A DNA stretch of 64,000 bases from Ambrosia x helenae. Its lineage: Eukaryota > Streptophyta > Magnoliopsida > Asterales > Asteraceae. The notes beneath the pieces are model-generated. The model was not told the origin of the DNA. It did not search any database and worked only from the letters and a program-made list of their open reading frames with translations. The translations under genes and the position numbers were made by a program. The stretch lies in the NCBI GenBank assembly GCA_030844895.1, contig CM061223.1, forward strand, positions 106,623,186-106,687,185. Direction: 5' to 3'. Within the stretch, counting starts at the first letter, position 1, and the number at the start of each line of letters is the position of its first letter. Positions 34,646 to 47,400 of the stretch are shown here, one piece after another.

Positions 34646-34920
34646 TGTAATGGATTTCGAGTGTGAGGATGAAAGGAATTAGAATGGGGTTAGAGGTTGA
34701 AGAAGGCGGTTTCAGTATTTTGAATACAATGAGACAGTGTAACATCTGTTGTGGTAAAACAGAGTTTTTATAGCCTCTCGTGATACCGCTGATGTGGCCA
34801 AAACTCTGCTTTTGAGAGCAGACGTGGCAAACATCTGGTGGCATACAGCTGTTGCCAAAGGACTTATGTAAACAACTGTTGTATTACCAAAGTGCTGATG
34901 CTAACAACACTTGTTTTTTT
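34646..34920 (-). other. SIRE-A spacer upstream of the 3' ORF
   Basis: 275 bases of leader with several CAGATG/CAACTGTTG-type words and no gene. It is the left half of a spacer whose right half is 49637-49869; the DNA element sits between them. Confidence 0.7.

Positions 34921-34980
<60 letters not shown>
34921..34980. repeat. (TA)n tract, left flank of the DNA element
   Basis: About 56 bases of uninterrupted TA repeat. A second TA tract at 49603-49636 flanks the other side, so the target was a TA microsatellite or the element carries TA ends. Confidence 0.95.
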
Positions 34981-34983
<3 letters not shown>

Positions 34984-35126
34984 AAGGGGTAATGTGAAAA
35001 CCCACCCTTAGATGGTAAACCTTGGAAACTCCATCTAGACCATCCATCTCTTTAGATCAATGGATAGGATTCATTCTTTGTACTTGATGTTAGATATAAT
35101 ATTATTATAATACTCAAAATGACATG

Positions 35127-35843
35127 TGTTAGGACAAAGAGGATTGGTGAAACCACTTTTGAAAACCTTAGTCTAATTCACTTCTGTCATTTTGGCTAAG
35201 TATAGAAGTACTGAAGAGAAGACAAGAAACTGCTGAAGAGAAGATATGAGAAGTGCTGAAGAAGAAACTTCATCAGAAGTTCTGAAGTCCAAACCAGACA
35301 AGTTCACTTCAGAAGTACTGAAGACAAACTACTCATCAGTAGTTTGTCATTCATCAGCACTTAGCATCAGATATTTTCCACCGCCTTTTGTATCAGTAGT
35401 TTATTGTTTATTATTACTTTTAGCTGTAATTGTTTGTTTCAATGTTGCAACTTGTGCAACTTGTTTCTGATATTTGTATACTTGCTTTATGGGCAAGTTA
35501 CATGTATGTAAACGTCTATAAATAGGAGGCTTCAACCTTCTATTTTAGACATTGATTTTAATAGAAAAATCCTTCAAACACTTTCACTGTTCTATTCCAT
35601 TTCAGTATTTATTGTGAATCTGCCCATGTATCTAATTCTCAGTTACTGCTTAGATTCATAATAAATACTTGTCATTATTTAGTTTCAATCATCAAGAGGG
35701 AGTAATAACTCCTCTCTAAGTATAAAAAGTGTTGCTTTAACTTATACATTCCGCTGTGCTTACAATCTGATATACAAGAGCTTGTTAAACACTTAAGTGT
35801 CAAAGATAGCAAGTTCTTTCCAAAAGAGCATACTGATCCAACA
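35127..35843 (+). repeat. 5' LTR of SIRE-B
   Basis: TGTTAGGACA ... GATCCAACA. TATAAATA is at 35517-35524. A TTACAT-GT-ATGTAA palindrome (35498-35511) sits six bases upstream. The first third is dense in CTGAAGA/CATCAGAAG words. Confidence 0.95.
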
Positions 35844-35845
35844 AT

Positions 35846-35857
35846 TGGTATCAGAGC
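35846..35857 (+). promoter_or_regulatory. Primer binding site of SIRE-B, initiator tRNA-Met
   Basis: TGGTATCAGAGC two bases after the LTR, the standard tRNA-Met primer site. The leader 35858-36002 shows nothing else. Confidence 0.93.
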
Positions 35858-36002
35858 ATTGGTTTATCTGATCACATATCAATCTAACAAATTGAGAATC
35901 AGACACAAAGCTCTTATTGATACTCAATAAAAGATCAAAAGTTCACTTTTTATCAACATCCATCACTTAAAAGAGTCATCTGACAAATCAATACTCTTTA
36001 AA

Positions 36003-38578
36003 ATGGATCCACATAATACTGGTTCTGCTACTAAACCTGCCATGCTTGTAAGAAATGAATACAACATATGGTAAAAGAGAATGGCACATACCTTGTCACA
36101 GACCAACACAGGTTGTTGGAGATCTGTGATATATGGTCCTCACAAACCAGTAAACATAAATCTTGAAACTAAAGTTGAGGTTCCTAAAGAACCAAAAGAC
36201 TATACAGATGATGATTTCCTAAAACTTGAGCTAGATGCAAAAGCATTCTCTATGTTGGCAATGGCTCTTCCAAATGAGATATACTCTGGCCTTTTACATT
36301 GTGAAAGTGCCAAAGAACTCTGGGATTGTCTTAAAGAACAGTTTGGAGGAACTGAAGAGGTGATTGCCAACACCAGAGAGATTTTAGCTCAACAATATGA
36401 GACATTTGCTCATATTAATGGGGAAACTTTAACTCAACAATTTGAAAGATTCTCCTCATTAATATCTGAGCTAAAGTTAAATGGTCAGTCCTATACAACA
36501 GTATCTATGCTACATAGATTTTTAAGGTCTTTACCAGACAAATGGGAAACATACTCCATTGTTTTAAGATCCTCACCAGATTTTAGCTCCCTCACTCTTA
36601 CAAAACTCCATGGGAGATTACTTACTTTTGAGAGAGAAATTGATCAAAAGAAGAAATTGCAATCATCTGGTAAAACTGCTGATGACTACCTACCAGGTAG
36701 TACAACACTTTTGGGACAAGACTCACCAACTTGTTCCTATGGATCTTATGACAACATTGACATAACAACTAGGATCTCATCAGAAAGATCTTTCCCAGGT
36801 TATGACAATGATGACCAAAGTCAAACTGCTGATAATCTATGTTTTATCATGGATGATTTGAAAAACTTTAGCAGTGATGACTTAGAAGAAATGGACATTT
36901 TACACCAACTGACCATGCTAAGCATTAAAACTAACAAGTTTTATAAAAGGTCAGGAAGAAAATTTCCAGGATTGACCAGTAATACAAAAATTGGTTTTGA
37001 CAAATCTAAACTGAGATGTCACAAGTGTCAGAAGTTGGGACACTTTGCTAGAGAGTGTACAAACTCTAGCTTTAACCAATCACAATCTGGAAATAACTTT
37101 AACCCCAATTATAATAGGAATAATGGAACTCAAGGGAGTGCTCATTTTGTACAGGCACAAGCTCCTCAACAGCAATACATGCCACAAGTACAATATGTTC
37201 AAATGCCTGCTCAACAGATGCAGAGCCAACAATCAATCCCTCCCTTTCCAGCTGCTCAACAACCTCCACAGCCTCAACAACCCTCTCAACAAAGTCTTTT
37301 CACCTCAGGGTATGTTGACTGGAGCATTCTTCCTTTTGACACCACAGAGTGCAATCCTGATGCAGACAACAAGATGTTTGACATCAACTGGGGAGAACCA
37401 GACAATGGCAGAAAGAACTTTGCCTTAATGGCATTTGAAGGCTGTACTTCAAAATCTGCATTGTCACAGGTATCAAAAGAGTCTTTGACAAAACTTTGCT
37501 CAAATTCTTGCAAAGAATCTTTTGCTCTCATAAGAGAGACAAATGTGCACTTACAAGGAAAAGCTAATGATTTAGAAAGAAAATACACTCAGATGAAGTG
37601 TGATTTAGAGAGAAAACTTACTGCTAAAACAAAAGAAGCCTCTAAATTAACTAACTCAGCTATTGAAACCCAAGCACAAATTAAAATGATGATAGAAGAT
37701 CTTGGAAATGTCAGAAAAGAGCTTGCTGACACCAAGATCAATTGTGAAAAATGGGTGGATTCTTGTAAGGGGTACCAGCTATTGCTAAACAAACAGAGTG
37801 CTTCAAATGTTAAGTTTGGCATAGGGTACCATCATGTTGAAACACCAACAGATTTCTCTCCCAAAACTACTGAAGATGGGAGAAAAATTGTTTCAAATGA
37901 AACTTCTGAAGGGAAAGACTGCACATCTTTCCATGAAAACTTTCTAAACAGAAATCCTGGTATTTTCAAAGAAAGTACTTCAAAAGTATTAACAAAATCT
38001 GACAACAAGCCATCAGTAGTTTCATCTACATCAGGAGTTGAGACTCTGAAAACTACTGATGAGCAAAATCTTTACACTAATGTCAGAAATTTGCCTTTAG
38101 ATCAAAAACAAAAGGCAAAAGAGTGTGAAATTTGTGGTCTGTTCAACCACAAAACAGAGTTTTGTAGATACAGAAAAGGAATTCAGTTCAATCATAAAAT
38201 TAAACAACAGGTTGTGGGAAATCAAATCAGAAATGATTATGAAAGAACCTTTAATCCCAAGAAACAACAACCTGAAAACACCTTTTCTCAGAAAAAGATA
38301 AAATCTCAACTAAAATCTTTTTCTCAAAATTCTTTGTCAGTAGTTAGACCTGAATCATCAGCAGTTTCACAAACTGCTGAGATTCAAAAACTAATGAACT
38401 TGGTATAACTACTGATGACCAAGGTTGATGGTGGTCCTGAAAAGGATACCACCATGGTTCGTAATGAAAAATCCATTGCCAAAAAGACATGATTTCTCAA
38501 CCTGGTCAAGAACAAACTGCAACTGTTCTCAAGAGCAAACCCAAAGCCAAACAGGCTTGGGTTCCTAAATCTAACTAA
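36003..38578 (+). pseudogene. gag: SIRE-B gag, early stop and late frameshift
   Basis: Starts MDPHNTGSATKPAMLVRNEYNIW, then a TAA at 36072-36074 where SIRE-A has CAA. Open from there to 38408. The UBN2-type copia capsid region includes LDAKAFSMLAMALPNEIY, LHCESAKELWDCLKEQFGG, ETLTQQFERFSSLISELKLNG and LHRFLRSLPDKWETY. The first zinc knuckle is CHKCQKLGHFAREC. A Gln/Pro-rich linker and a coiled-coil-prone middle follow, then a second knuckle, CEICGLFNHKTEFC, far downstream. A stop at 38406 and a frameshift precede the tail KPKAKQAWVPKSN, which ends at 38576-38578. About 850 codons is long for a copia Gag but usual for SIRE. Confidence 0.86.
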
Positions 38579-38580
38579 TT

Positions 38581-41500
38581 TGTTATTGTGTGCAGAGAGT
38601 TTCCAGGGGCTTAAACAGCATATGGTATGTTGATAGTGGAGGCTCTATGCACATGACTGGATGCAGATACCTGATAAACAATTTTATCAGCCAAAGAGAA
38701 GGATCTGTATCCTTTGGGAACAATGCTAAGGGATATGTTCTAGGACATGGCAATGTCTCCTCTGGCAATATAGAGTTTGACAAGGTCAATCTGGTGGAAA
38801 ACCTTGAATAAAACTTGCTGAGTGTGTCACAAATGTGTGATAAAGGATATTCTTCCTTTTTCACAAAGACAGCATGCAAGATCATCTCACCAGAAGGCCA
38901 GAAGTTGATAGAGAAGATCATTGAAGATCATACTTTGCTGATTGCCAAAAGATGTGGCAATGTCTATGCAGTGGACATTGAGAAAGACAAAGTATTGAAC
39001 AACACTGCCTGTTTCTTCTCAAGGGAATCAACTTCAGAAACTGATCTCTGGCACAGGAGACTTGGCCATGTGAACTTTAAAACCATAAATAAAGTCACAA
39101 AAATGGGCTTGGTCAGAGGTTTACCTTTGAAAGTATACCAGTGTCAAGAACACTGTGTATCCTGTTTAAAGGGAAAACAGCATAAGTCCTCCTATAAGTC
39201 TATTGAAGAATCAAAAACAACTGCATGTCTTCAACTACTCCATATGGACTTATTTGGACCTGTCAAGATTATGAGCCTTGGTAAGAAGAAGTACTGCTTA
39301 GTCATCATTGATGACTACTCACGATTCACATGGGTATTCTTCTTATTCTCCAAGGATGAGGCTGCTGAAATCATCAAGTTCTTCATTCTTCAAGTGGAGA
39401 AACAATATTCTCTACCTGTCAAAACCATTAGAAGTGATAATGGGACAGAGTTCAGGAACAAAACTCTGGATGAATTCTGTTTGTCTAAAGGGATTATTAG
39501 ACAATACAGTGTTCCCAGAACTCCTGAACAAAATGGTGTAGTAGAAAGGAAGAACAGAACCTTAATAGAGGGAGCAAGAACAATGTTAGCTGATTCTGGA
39601 CTACCCTTGTACTTTTGGGCAGAAGCAGTTAACACATCATGTTATGTTCAGAATAGAGTTCTTGTGGTCAAGAGACATTCCAAGACTGCCTATGAAGTTC
39701 TTCATGGCATGAAGCCCCTTATCTCCTTTTTCAGGGCTTTTGGGTGTCAATGTTTCATCTTGAACATCAAGGAATCTATTTCAAAGTTTGCTGCCAAAGT
39801 TGACTCAGGTTACTTTCTTGGTTACTCTTCAACTAGAAAAGCCTACAAGGTTTTTAATTCTCACACCAAGATAGTAGAAGAAACATTGAATGTCAAGTTC
39901 AATGAGTCAAAACACACTCTTATTCCAGCACATCCTGCTGAACTTTTTGACCTTGACAACTTCCATTTTGGACCTGAGAAGGCTGTTACTTCATCAAAAC
40001 CTACTTATAGACCTCAGTAGTTTGTTTGAAGAACATGAGCCACCTACACCTGTCAGTGGTTTACAACAACTGATTGAACACAGAGATCATCCACTTGATC
40101 AAATCATGGGTGATATAGCTTCAGGTGTTCTTACCAGAAACCAGCTCTCCAACTTTTGCCTATTTTCAGCCTTTATCTCACAGTTGGAACCAAAGAAGTA
40201 CCAGGAAGCCCTCAAAGACAATAATTGGGTGCAAGCTATGCAAGATGAACTGCTTCAGTTCAACAAACAACAGGTCTGGGAAATCTGTCCCTAACCTCCA
40301 AACAAGCAACCAATTGGCACAAGATGGGTTTTCAGGAACAAGCAAGATGAAGCTGGTATGATAATCAAGAACAAGGCAAGACTGGTAGTTCAAGGGTACT
40401 CTCAAGAAGAGGGAATTGACTATGATGAAACCTTTGCTCCAGTTGCAAGGCTTGAGGCCATCAGGTTATTTCTGGCCTATGCCATTTCCAACAAAATTAA
40501 AGTTTATCAAATGGATGTAAAAAGTGCATTTTTATATGGAAAGATAAAAGAGGAGGTGTATGTCTGTCAGCCACCTGGGTTTGAGGATCCTTCTCATCCT
40601 GAGTGGGTGTACAGACTGGACAAAGCTCTTTATGGGCTCAAACAGGCTCCAAGAGCCTGGTATGATACACTCTCCACCTTTTTACTCAAAAATAACTTTA
40701 CAAGAGGTGCCATTGATAAAACTCTTTTCATTAAACATGTTGGAAATCATGTCCTACTTGTTCAAATTTATGTTGATGATATCATTTTTGGTTCAACAAA
40801 CACAAAACTGTGTGATGATTTTAAGGAACTCATGCAATCAAAATTTGAGATGAGTACCATGGGAGAACTGCAGTACTTTCTGGGACTGCAGATCAAGCAA
40901 CAAACAAATGGAACTTTTATACATCAATCAAAATATGTTAAAGAATTATTAAACAAATTTTCTTTAAAAGACTGTAAATCATGTTCCACTCCCATGACAC
41001 CAATCACACAAGTTGAACCTGATGATCAAGGAAAACAGGTTGATCAAACAATGTACAGATGCATGATAGGTTCCCTTTTATATCTAACTGCTTCTAGACC
41101 AGATATTATGTTTTCAACATGTGTCTGTGCTAGATATCAATCAGCACCAAGGGAATCACACCTTATAGCAGTCAAAAGAATTTTCAGATATCTGAAAGGA
41201 ACTCCAACACTTGGAATTTGGTATCCTACTTCAAGCAATACCAAGTTATCAACTTTTTCAGATAGTGACTATGCAGGGTGTAAGATGACAAGAAAGTCAA
41301 CATCTGGTGGTTGTCAATTCTTGGGTAACTGTCTAGTGTCATGGCAATCAAAGAAGCAAACATCTGTTGCAACTTCAACTGCTGAAGCTGAATACATTGC
41401 AGCTGCAAGTTGTACATCACAGATACAATGGCTCCAATATCAACTTCTTGATTATGGAATCAAAGAAACCAAGACACCTTTGTTAGTAGACAGCAAATCT

Positions 41501-41700
41501 GCCATTAGCATCATTCAAAATCCGGTACAGTTCTCAAAAACCAAACATATTGAGATCAGGTACCATTTCATAAGAGATTGCTATGAAAAAGTCAAGATTG
41601 AGGTGAAGCATGTAGCAACAGCTAATCAAATAGCTGACATCTTCACAAAACCCCTTGACACATCAACATTTCAGAGTTAGTATCCATGCTTGGGATGCTA
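38581..41700 (+). pseudogene. pol: SIRE-B pol: protease, integrase, RT, RNase H
   Basis: It starts right after the gag stop in another frame. Protease: WYVDSGGSMHMTG. A TAA at 38809-38811 precedes NLLSVSQMCDKGY. Integrase: LWHRRLGHVNFKTI ... HCVSCLKGKQHKSS (HHCC), HMDLFGPVKI (Asp), IRSDNGTEFRN (Asp) and PEQNGVVERKNRTLIE (Glu). A frameshift near 40000 and a TAA at 40292 follow. [57 protein letters not shown] and [13 protein letters not shown]. RNase [34 protein letters not shown] and VDSKSAISI. The end is disturbed by a 1-bp loss at TFQ (near 41672). Confidence 0.9.
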
Positions 41701-42234
41701 AATTTGTAAGTGTTTATTTTATTATTCTGCACATATTTTTCATTTTTCACTTACAAAAAAAAAGACAAAAAGTCTGAAACAAAACTTCTGAAATGAGAGA
41801 AACTACTGATGAACAAAACATCAGTGTGGGGATAATTTCTGAAAAGTGTATAACTTCTGCTAAAATAACCTTCAGAAGTTATGAATAAAAGTATTTATAA
41901 AACATTTCTCATCAGCTGTTAAAACTACTGAAGAGGAAATGGGAACTACTGATGAAGATAATCCTTCATCAGCAGTTTAGTCAAAAAGGGCAAATCTGAC
42001 TTTTCCCATCATCAGAGGTTTTGACCTAGTCGGTTTAAAACTTCTGATAAAAAGATTTTAAACCGAGGCGGTTTAAAAACTTCTAATAAAGAAGATTCAA
42101 GCGGTTAAAAACTTCTGATAAATATCTTTCTTCAACACTTATCCTTTCAAACTCAAAAAATCCCTCTTTCTCTTTCAAAAACTCTCTCAATAACCTAAAC
42201 CTGCAAATCAACTGTTCGATCAAAACACAAACAC
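41701..42234 (+). other. SIRE-B spacer between pol and the 3' ORF
   Basis: About 530 bases without a gene, crowded with ACTACTGATGA, CTTCTGATAAA and CATCAG words. Three blocks of the type GGTTTAAAACTTCTGATAAA occur near 42040-42125. The final 90 bases are C/T-rich, like a 5' UTR, and lead to the ATG at 42235. A subgenomic start or splice site may lie here, but I could not identify one. Confidence 0.65.
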
Positions 42235-45200
42235 ATGGCTCTCGTTCTAAAACAGGGACACAATCAAAGGGCCTTTCTTGAAAAACAAGAAGGCTGGTCC
42301 CAATACGATGAGATCATTGATCTTGTCGTAAAATCCCAATATTTTACTGCTCTCACAATCGACCCACCAATTCATACTGAAACTCTAAATGAGTTCTGGG
42401 CTAATGCTGAGACGGTGACGGCTGATGATGAAGTTATCTCCCTCAACTCAAGAATAAAAGGGAAACCACTGACCATCACACCGGCCACACTAGCAACAAG
42501 ACTGGGCCTGGATGATGTAGCTGCCCCTGATCAAGTTGCTAATTCTGATATTCACTTAACCATGACAGAGTGTGGTTATCAAGGTACTCTCTCCCATGCT
42601 ACTATCTTCAAAAAATATTTTGAACCAAAATACAAGATTTTGTTTCATTATATTATTATGTGTTTGAGTCCAAAGACAGGGTCTTATGACCAGATGCCCT
42701 CCACCTTTCAACCAATATTTCATTCCATAGTGAATGAAACCAAATTCAGGGCATCAAAATTATTTTTCAATGAGTTGGTGTTACATCATAATAATACCAA
42801 GAAAAAGTTTTTGTTATACCCAAGGTTCATTATGCAATGCATAATAGGGGAACTGGGTAATGAGGTGCTTGTGGGAAAGTTTCAACTTTAAATCCATTAA
42901 CCTCACAAGCATACTCTAGGCATAACAAACCGGCTACCTGGCCAGAAGATGATCAGGGAGAACAACAACAAGTCCCCCTGAAGCCCACATCTTCCAAACT
43001 CACACCACCAAAAGCCAAAAAGCCCAAGCCAACAAAACAAAAACCCACCAACCCAAAAGAAAAGCTGTTCAGGAGGTTGAGATGCCTGAACATGCTCATG
43101 AGCAATCTGCTCTTCAAATAGGTGAGACTGAAACACCCTCTCAGTCTCATCCATCTCAAACCCCACCAAGAGCACCCATAACAATCTTATTCAAAAGAAA
43201 AAGACTTAGAAAAACTATTGCAACTCACACTTCTTTTGAAACTGTTGACCAAACTATTTCACCTATTGCCCAAACTTCTGAACCAACCCCTCAAATTTTT
43301 GAAACAGAGGCAATAGAGATTGCCAAACTTCTCTCTGGGCTAAAAGAGAAAGTCCCATCTGATAATGTCAGTCCCCTACAACCACAACAAACAGGGGACA
43401 TAACCACACCATCAGACATGGATGTGGACATCACTAGCCCTAACCCAAGAGATGAGGGTGGACCAGAGTCTTTAAGCCCAATCTTAGAGACTCTTGGGGC
43501 ATCTGAGGCTGCTACTACTCAGTTACCACCCAGTGGTGGATCTGAGGATAGAAGTAAAACAGCTAAGACCTCAGATGTGGCAACTACTGGTGAAGGCTTA
43601 ATGCCTGAAGTAGGAAATCCTCAGAACCAAGAACAAGAGGTTCATGAGAGAACTGAGTTGGGCTCAGCTCATGATTTAACTGAGACAGTCCTCAATGAGG
43701 ACAACATCAGGGATTCAGATGATTCCATTAATTTGGATGATGTTTCAAAAACCAAAACTACTGAATTGACGACACTTTATGAAGGTCCTGTTTCAGGGGT
43801 ATCCAAGCTCAAGAAGCTAGTCACCCCTGAACAGGTTAAAGTCCACTCAATCCCTAAAACCCCTAGAGTGGCATCCTCTGTACAACATGAGGATCTCCCA
43901 AAAACACACCCTTCACATCAAATGCCTACCCAATTCCCTAGGCAAACAAGCATAGACATGAACCAGCTATGCAGCCCAGAGGGTCCCCTGTACCACATGA
44001 TGAAACTCTCATCAAGAATCACTTCCAAACATACACAGCTAACTTGGAGCTATCAATCAAAACCAATTTGGAGTGATCATGACAAAGATGAATGATCTGT
44101 CCAACAAGATTGAATTCAACAGCAAACAGATTGCTCATCTTCAAGGTCAATTCTCCCAACCCCTACCTCTAAACTTGATGAATCCAAAAAGGGGGAGAAA
44201 ATTAGGGAACCTAAGGAGTCATTCGAAGCCAGGATAAGGGCAAGAGTGGCCATCCTTGAAAGAGATCAGAAGATCAAGCCAGAAAGGAAAAACTGGCCAA
44301 ACAGTTTGGTGTCTCTATTCAAGAAATAGAAGATGCTGAAAATCTGATGAATCCCAAGGGCATAATGAAGAAACCTCTGATGGCCAAAGTTCTGATGAAG
44401 AATCAGAAAGTACTGAAGACAATCCTTCAGTAATTGACAAACCATCAGCAGTTGTCAACCCATCAGAGGTTAACACTTCCCAAACCTCAACAAACTAAAC
44501 CTTCCAGATCCACTGAACAAATCAAACCAACTTCTGCTCCTCCAAGGCCTACAACAACCACTACCATGACTGTCCTAACCCCTGCTCCAATCTCTCAATC
44601 AACTGAACTTCTTGAGCAGAGGTTAAAGGCAGTTCAACAAAAAGCCAAGGAAGACCAGATTTGGAAAAGTCTGGAACAAAGGGATGATTTAGAGTTTGAA
44701 GAGAAGCTCCGGGCTTATCAAGCTGAACTGGAAAGACAGGCTGAAATTGACTATGTTGCTGAAGAAGACAAAAGACAACAATTGATGTCTTACATCACCA
44801 AAACAGCAAGACTAAAGCCTACACACTCAAGGGACTCTCTATGCAAGAGCTGACAAGAATGGCACAACTAATTGCAGATAAACTGGCCACAAGTAAAGAA
44901 GGAAAGGCCAAGAGAGCCCAAATGATAAATGAATTAGTAGCAGATGGCTATGGTTCAAAAGCCTCAGTATCCAGATGGAAAGAAGAAAGACTGATGGATA
45001 CTTATCGAAAATACAAGGCTGCCAAGGCTGCAAATCCAGAGAAGTTTCAAACTGCTGATCCTTCAAGATCAGTAGTTAGAACTTCTAGTATGTCAACAAG
45101 AAGGCCTGCTACTCAAAGAAAGAAAGCAGAGGACAATGCCAAAACTGATTTCAAAATGGTACTACTTGAAGGAAGTTCAGTAGTTCATTCAGATTTTGAC

Positions 45201-45723
45201 ATTGAGGAGAAACCTCTGTTAACACAATTCAGGGATCCTTCCACTTTTGCCTACCAAATCCAAAAGACTATCAAAGAAAAGATGCATACCAAGGTAGTGA
45301 CTGAACACCATCTCCCAACTATTCAGATGCCTGATATGCAACAACAACAACAACAACAAGAAGGAAGAAACTCCCACCTGAGGCTTACTGAAGTAGAAAG
45401 CATCCAACACTCAGGTTCATCAACCCAAGGGACAAGTCTGGTTCCCTATTGTTCCCTATACCTCTGACTTTGACAAGTCAAAGGTGCCTATCATCAGATG
45501 GTCACTTACTGCTAACAACACAGTATTATTGACCAGAAGAGACCTTTCAAGCAGGACTTACAAGAAGATCAGTGATCTAAAGAAACTGTCAACACAAGAC
45601 TTGCTCACAATTCAACATCTGGAACCACAGAAAGGATCTCTATCTGATGGACAGTTAAACCAGCTCAAGAACACCATGTTCAAAGAAATATGGAAGATTG
45701 TTCAAGACAGAAGAAGATCATAA
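42235..45723 (+). pseudogene. SIRE-B 3' ORF (env position), frameshifted
   Basis: MALVLKQGHNQRAFLEKQEGW opens an N-terminal domain of about 215 codons: IIDLVVKSQYFTALTIDPP, TLNEFWANAETV, LTITPATLATRLGLDDV, ATIFKKYFEPKYKILFHYII and FLLYPRFIMQCI. Frameshifts near 42885, 43070, 44000-44240, 44340 and 44490 follow. The middle is Thr/Pro/Gln-rich with Lys-rich patches (FKRKRLRKT). The C-terminal part has MQELTRMAQLIADKLATSKEG, VSRWKEERLMDTYRKYKAA, PIIRWSLTANNTVLLTRR and LSTQDLLTIQHLEPQ. It is homologous to SIRE-C throughout and to SIRE-A at both ends. The role is unknown; the place is that of env but no membrane anchor is seen. Confidence 0.75.
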
Positions 45724-45750
45724 GGAATTAGTAAGGTTTTGGGTTCATCA

Positions 45751-45764
45751 ATCCAAGGGGAGAT
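45751..45764 (+). promoter_or_regulatory. Polypurine tract of SIRE-B
   Basis: atccaaggggagat runs straight into TGTTAGG of the 3' LTR. Confidence 0.88.
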
Positions 45765-46485
45765 TGTTAGGACAAAGAGGATTGGTGAAACCACTTTTGG
45801 AAACCTTAGTCTAATTCACTTCTGTCATTTTGGCTAAGTATAGAAGTACTGAAGAGAAGACAAGAAACTGCTGAAGAGAAGATATGAGAAGTGCTGAAGA
45901 AGAAACTTCATCGGAAGTTCTGAAGTCCAAACCAGACAAGTTCACTTCAGAAGTACTGAAGACAAACTACTCATCAGTAGTTTGTCATTCATCAGCACTT
46001 AGCATCAGATATTTTCCACCGCCTTTTGTATCAGTAGTTTATTGTTTATTATTACTTTTAGCTGTAATTGTTTGTTTCAATGTTGCAACTTGTGCAACTT
46101 GTTTCTGATATTTGTATACTTGCTTTATGGGCAAGTTACATGTATGTAAACGTCTATAAATAGGAGGCTTCAACCTTCTATTTTAGACATTGATTTTAAT
46201 AGAAAAATCCTTCTAACACTTTCACTGTTCTATTCCATTTCAGTATTTATTGTGAATCTGCCTAAGTATCTAATTCTCATTTACTGCTTAGATTCATAAT
46301 AAATACTTGTCATTATTTAGTTTCAATCATCAAGAGGGAGTAATAACTCCTCTCTAAGTATAAAAAGTGTTGCTTTAACTTATTATACATTCCGCTGTGC
46401 TTACAATCTGATATACAAGAGCTTGCTAAACACTTAAGTGTCAAAGATAGCAAGTTCTTACCCAAAAGAGCATACTGATCCAACA
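45765..46485 (+). repeat. 3' LTR of SIRE-B
   Basis: Matches the 5' LTR with few changes, including a 3-base ttattata/ttata length difference near 46380. TATAAATA is at 46155-46162. Confidence 0.95.
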
Positions 46486-46597
46486 ACATGCAAGGGTAGT
46501 TTGGGAAGAGAAATATGTGTGTAAGACACACTCTCTCTCTATCATATCACAAGTCATGAAACATTTTCCAGAAAGGTTATCACACATTCTCTCTCCT

Positions 46598-47400
46598 CTT
46601 TCTTTTCACCTTTATAATATTATTATAATAGGTCATGCCACACCATCTCTCTCCTACTTTTTGTTTAAGAAATATTATTATAATGGGTCATGTCACACCC
46701 TCTCTCCTACTTTTTGTTTAAGAAAATATTATTATAATGGGGCAAGTACAAATAATGTGCTAATGTTGCATACGAGGGTAACATGTGTTAGTTGGTCATA
46801 AAGGGCTAACATGTGTTATCTAATCTGATAAAGAAATTATTATTATAATGGGTCAAGTCACACCATCTCTCTCCTCTCTCCTACTTTGTGTTTAAGAATA
46901 TATTATTATAATGGGTCATGTCACACCCTCTCTCCTACTTTTTGTTTAAAAAAATATTATTATAATGGGGCAAGTACAAATAATGTGTTAATGGTGCATA
47001 CGAGGGTAACATGTGTTAGTTGGTCATAAAGGGCTAACATGTGTTATCTAATCTGATAAAGAAAATATTATTATAATGGGTCATGTCACACCCTCTCTCC
47101 TACTTTTTGTTTAAAAAAATATTATTATAATAGGGCAAGTACAAATAATGTGTTAATGTTGCATACGAGGGTAACATGTGTTAGTTGGTCATAAAGGGCT
47201 AACATGTCTTATCTAATCTGATAAAGAAAATATTATTATAACGGGTCATGTCACAACATCTCTCTCATCTCTCCTACTTTTTTTTTAAGAAAAATATTAT
47301 TATAACGGGGCAAATACAAATGTGTTAATGTTGCATACGAGGGTAAGATGTGTTAGTTGATTATAAAGGGCTAACATGTGTTATATAATCCGATAAAGTT
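46598..47400. repeat. Tandem repeat of about 165-230 bp in the DNA element
   Basis: Four copies, tracked by TGCATACGAGGGTAA at 46767, 46995, 47160 and 47332. Each holds ATTATTATAATGGG(T/G)CA blocks and two TAACATGTGTTA words. Unit length varies through internal deletions and an extra short block. Confidence 0.85.

Larger units (their letters stand above)
35127..46485 (+). mobile_element. SIRE-B, full-length young SIRE-type Ty1/copia element
   Basis: 11.36 kb with LTRs of 717 and 721 bases and an exact acatg duplication (35122-35126 and 46486-46490). It has a PBS, gag, protease, integrase, RT, RNase H, a spacer, a 3' ORF and a purine tract. By eye the LTRs differ at about eight sites plus two small indels. 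All reading frames carry lesions, so it moved with proteins from elsewhere or decayed quickly. It belongs to the same family as SIRE-C and differs from SIRE-A. Confidence 0.95.
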
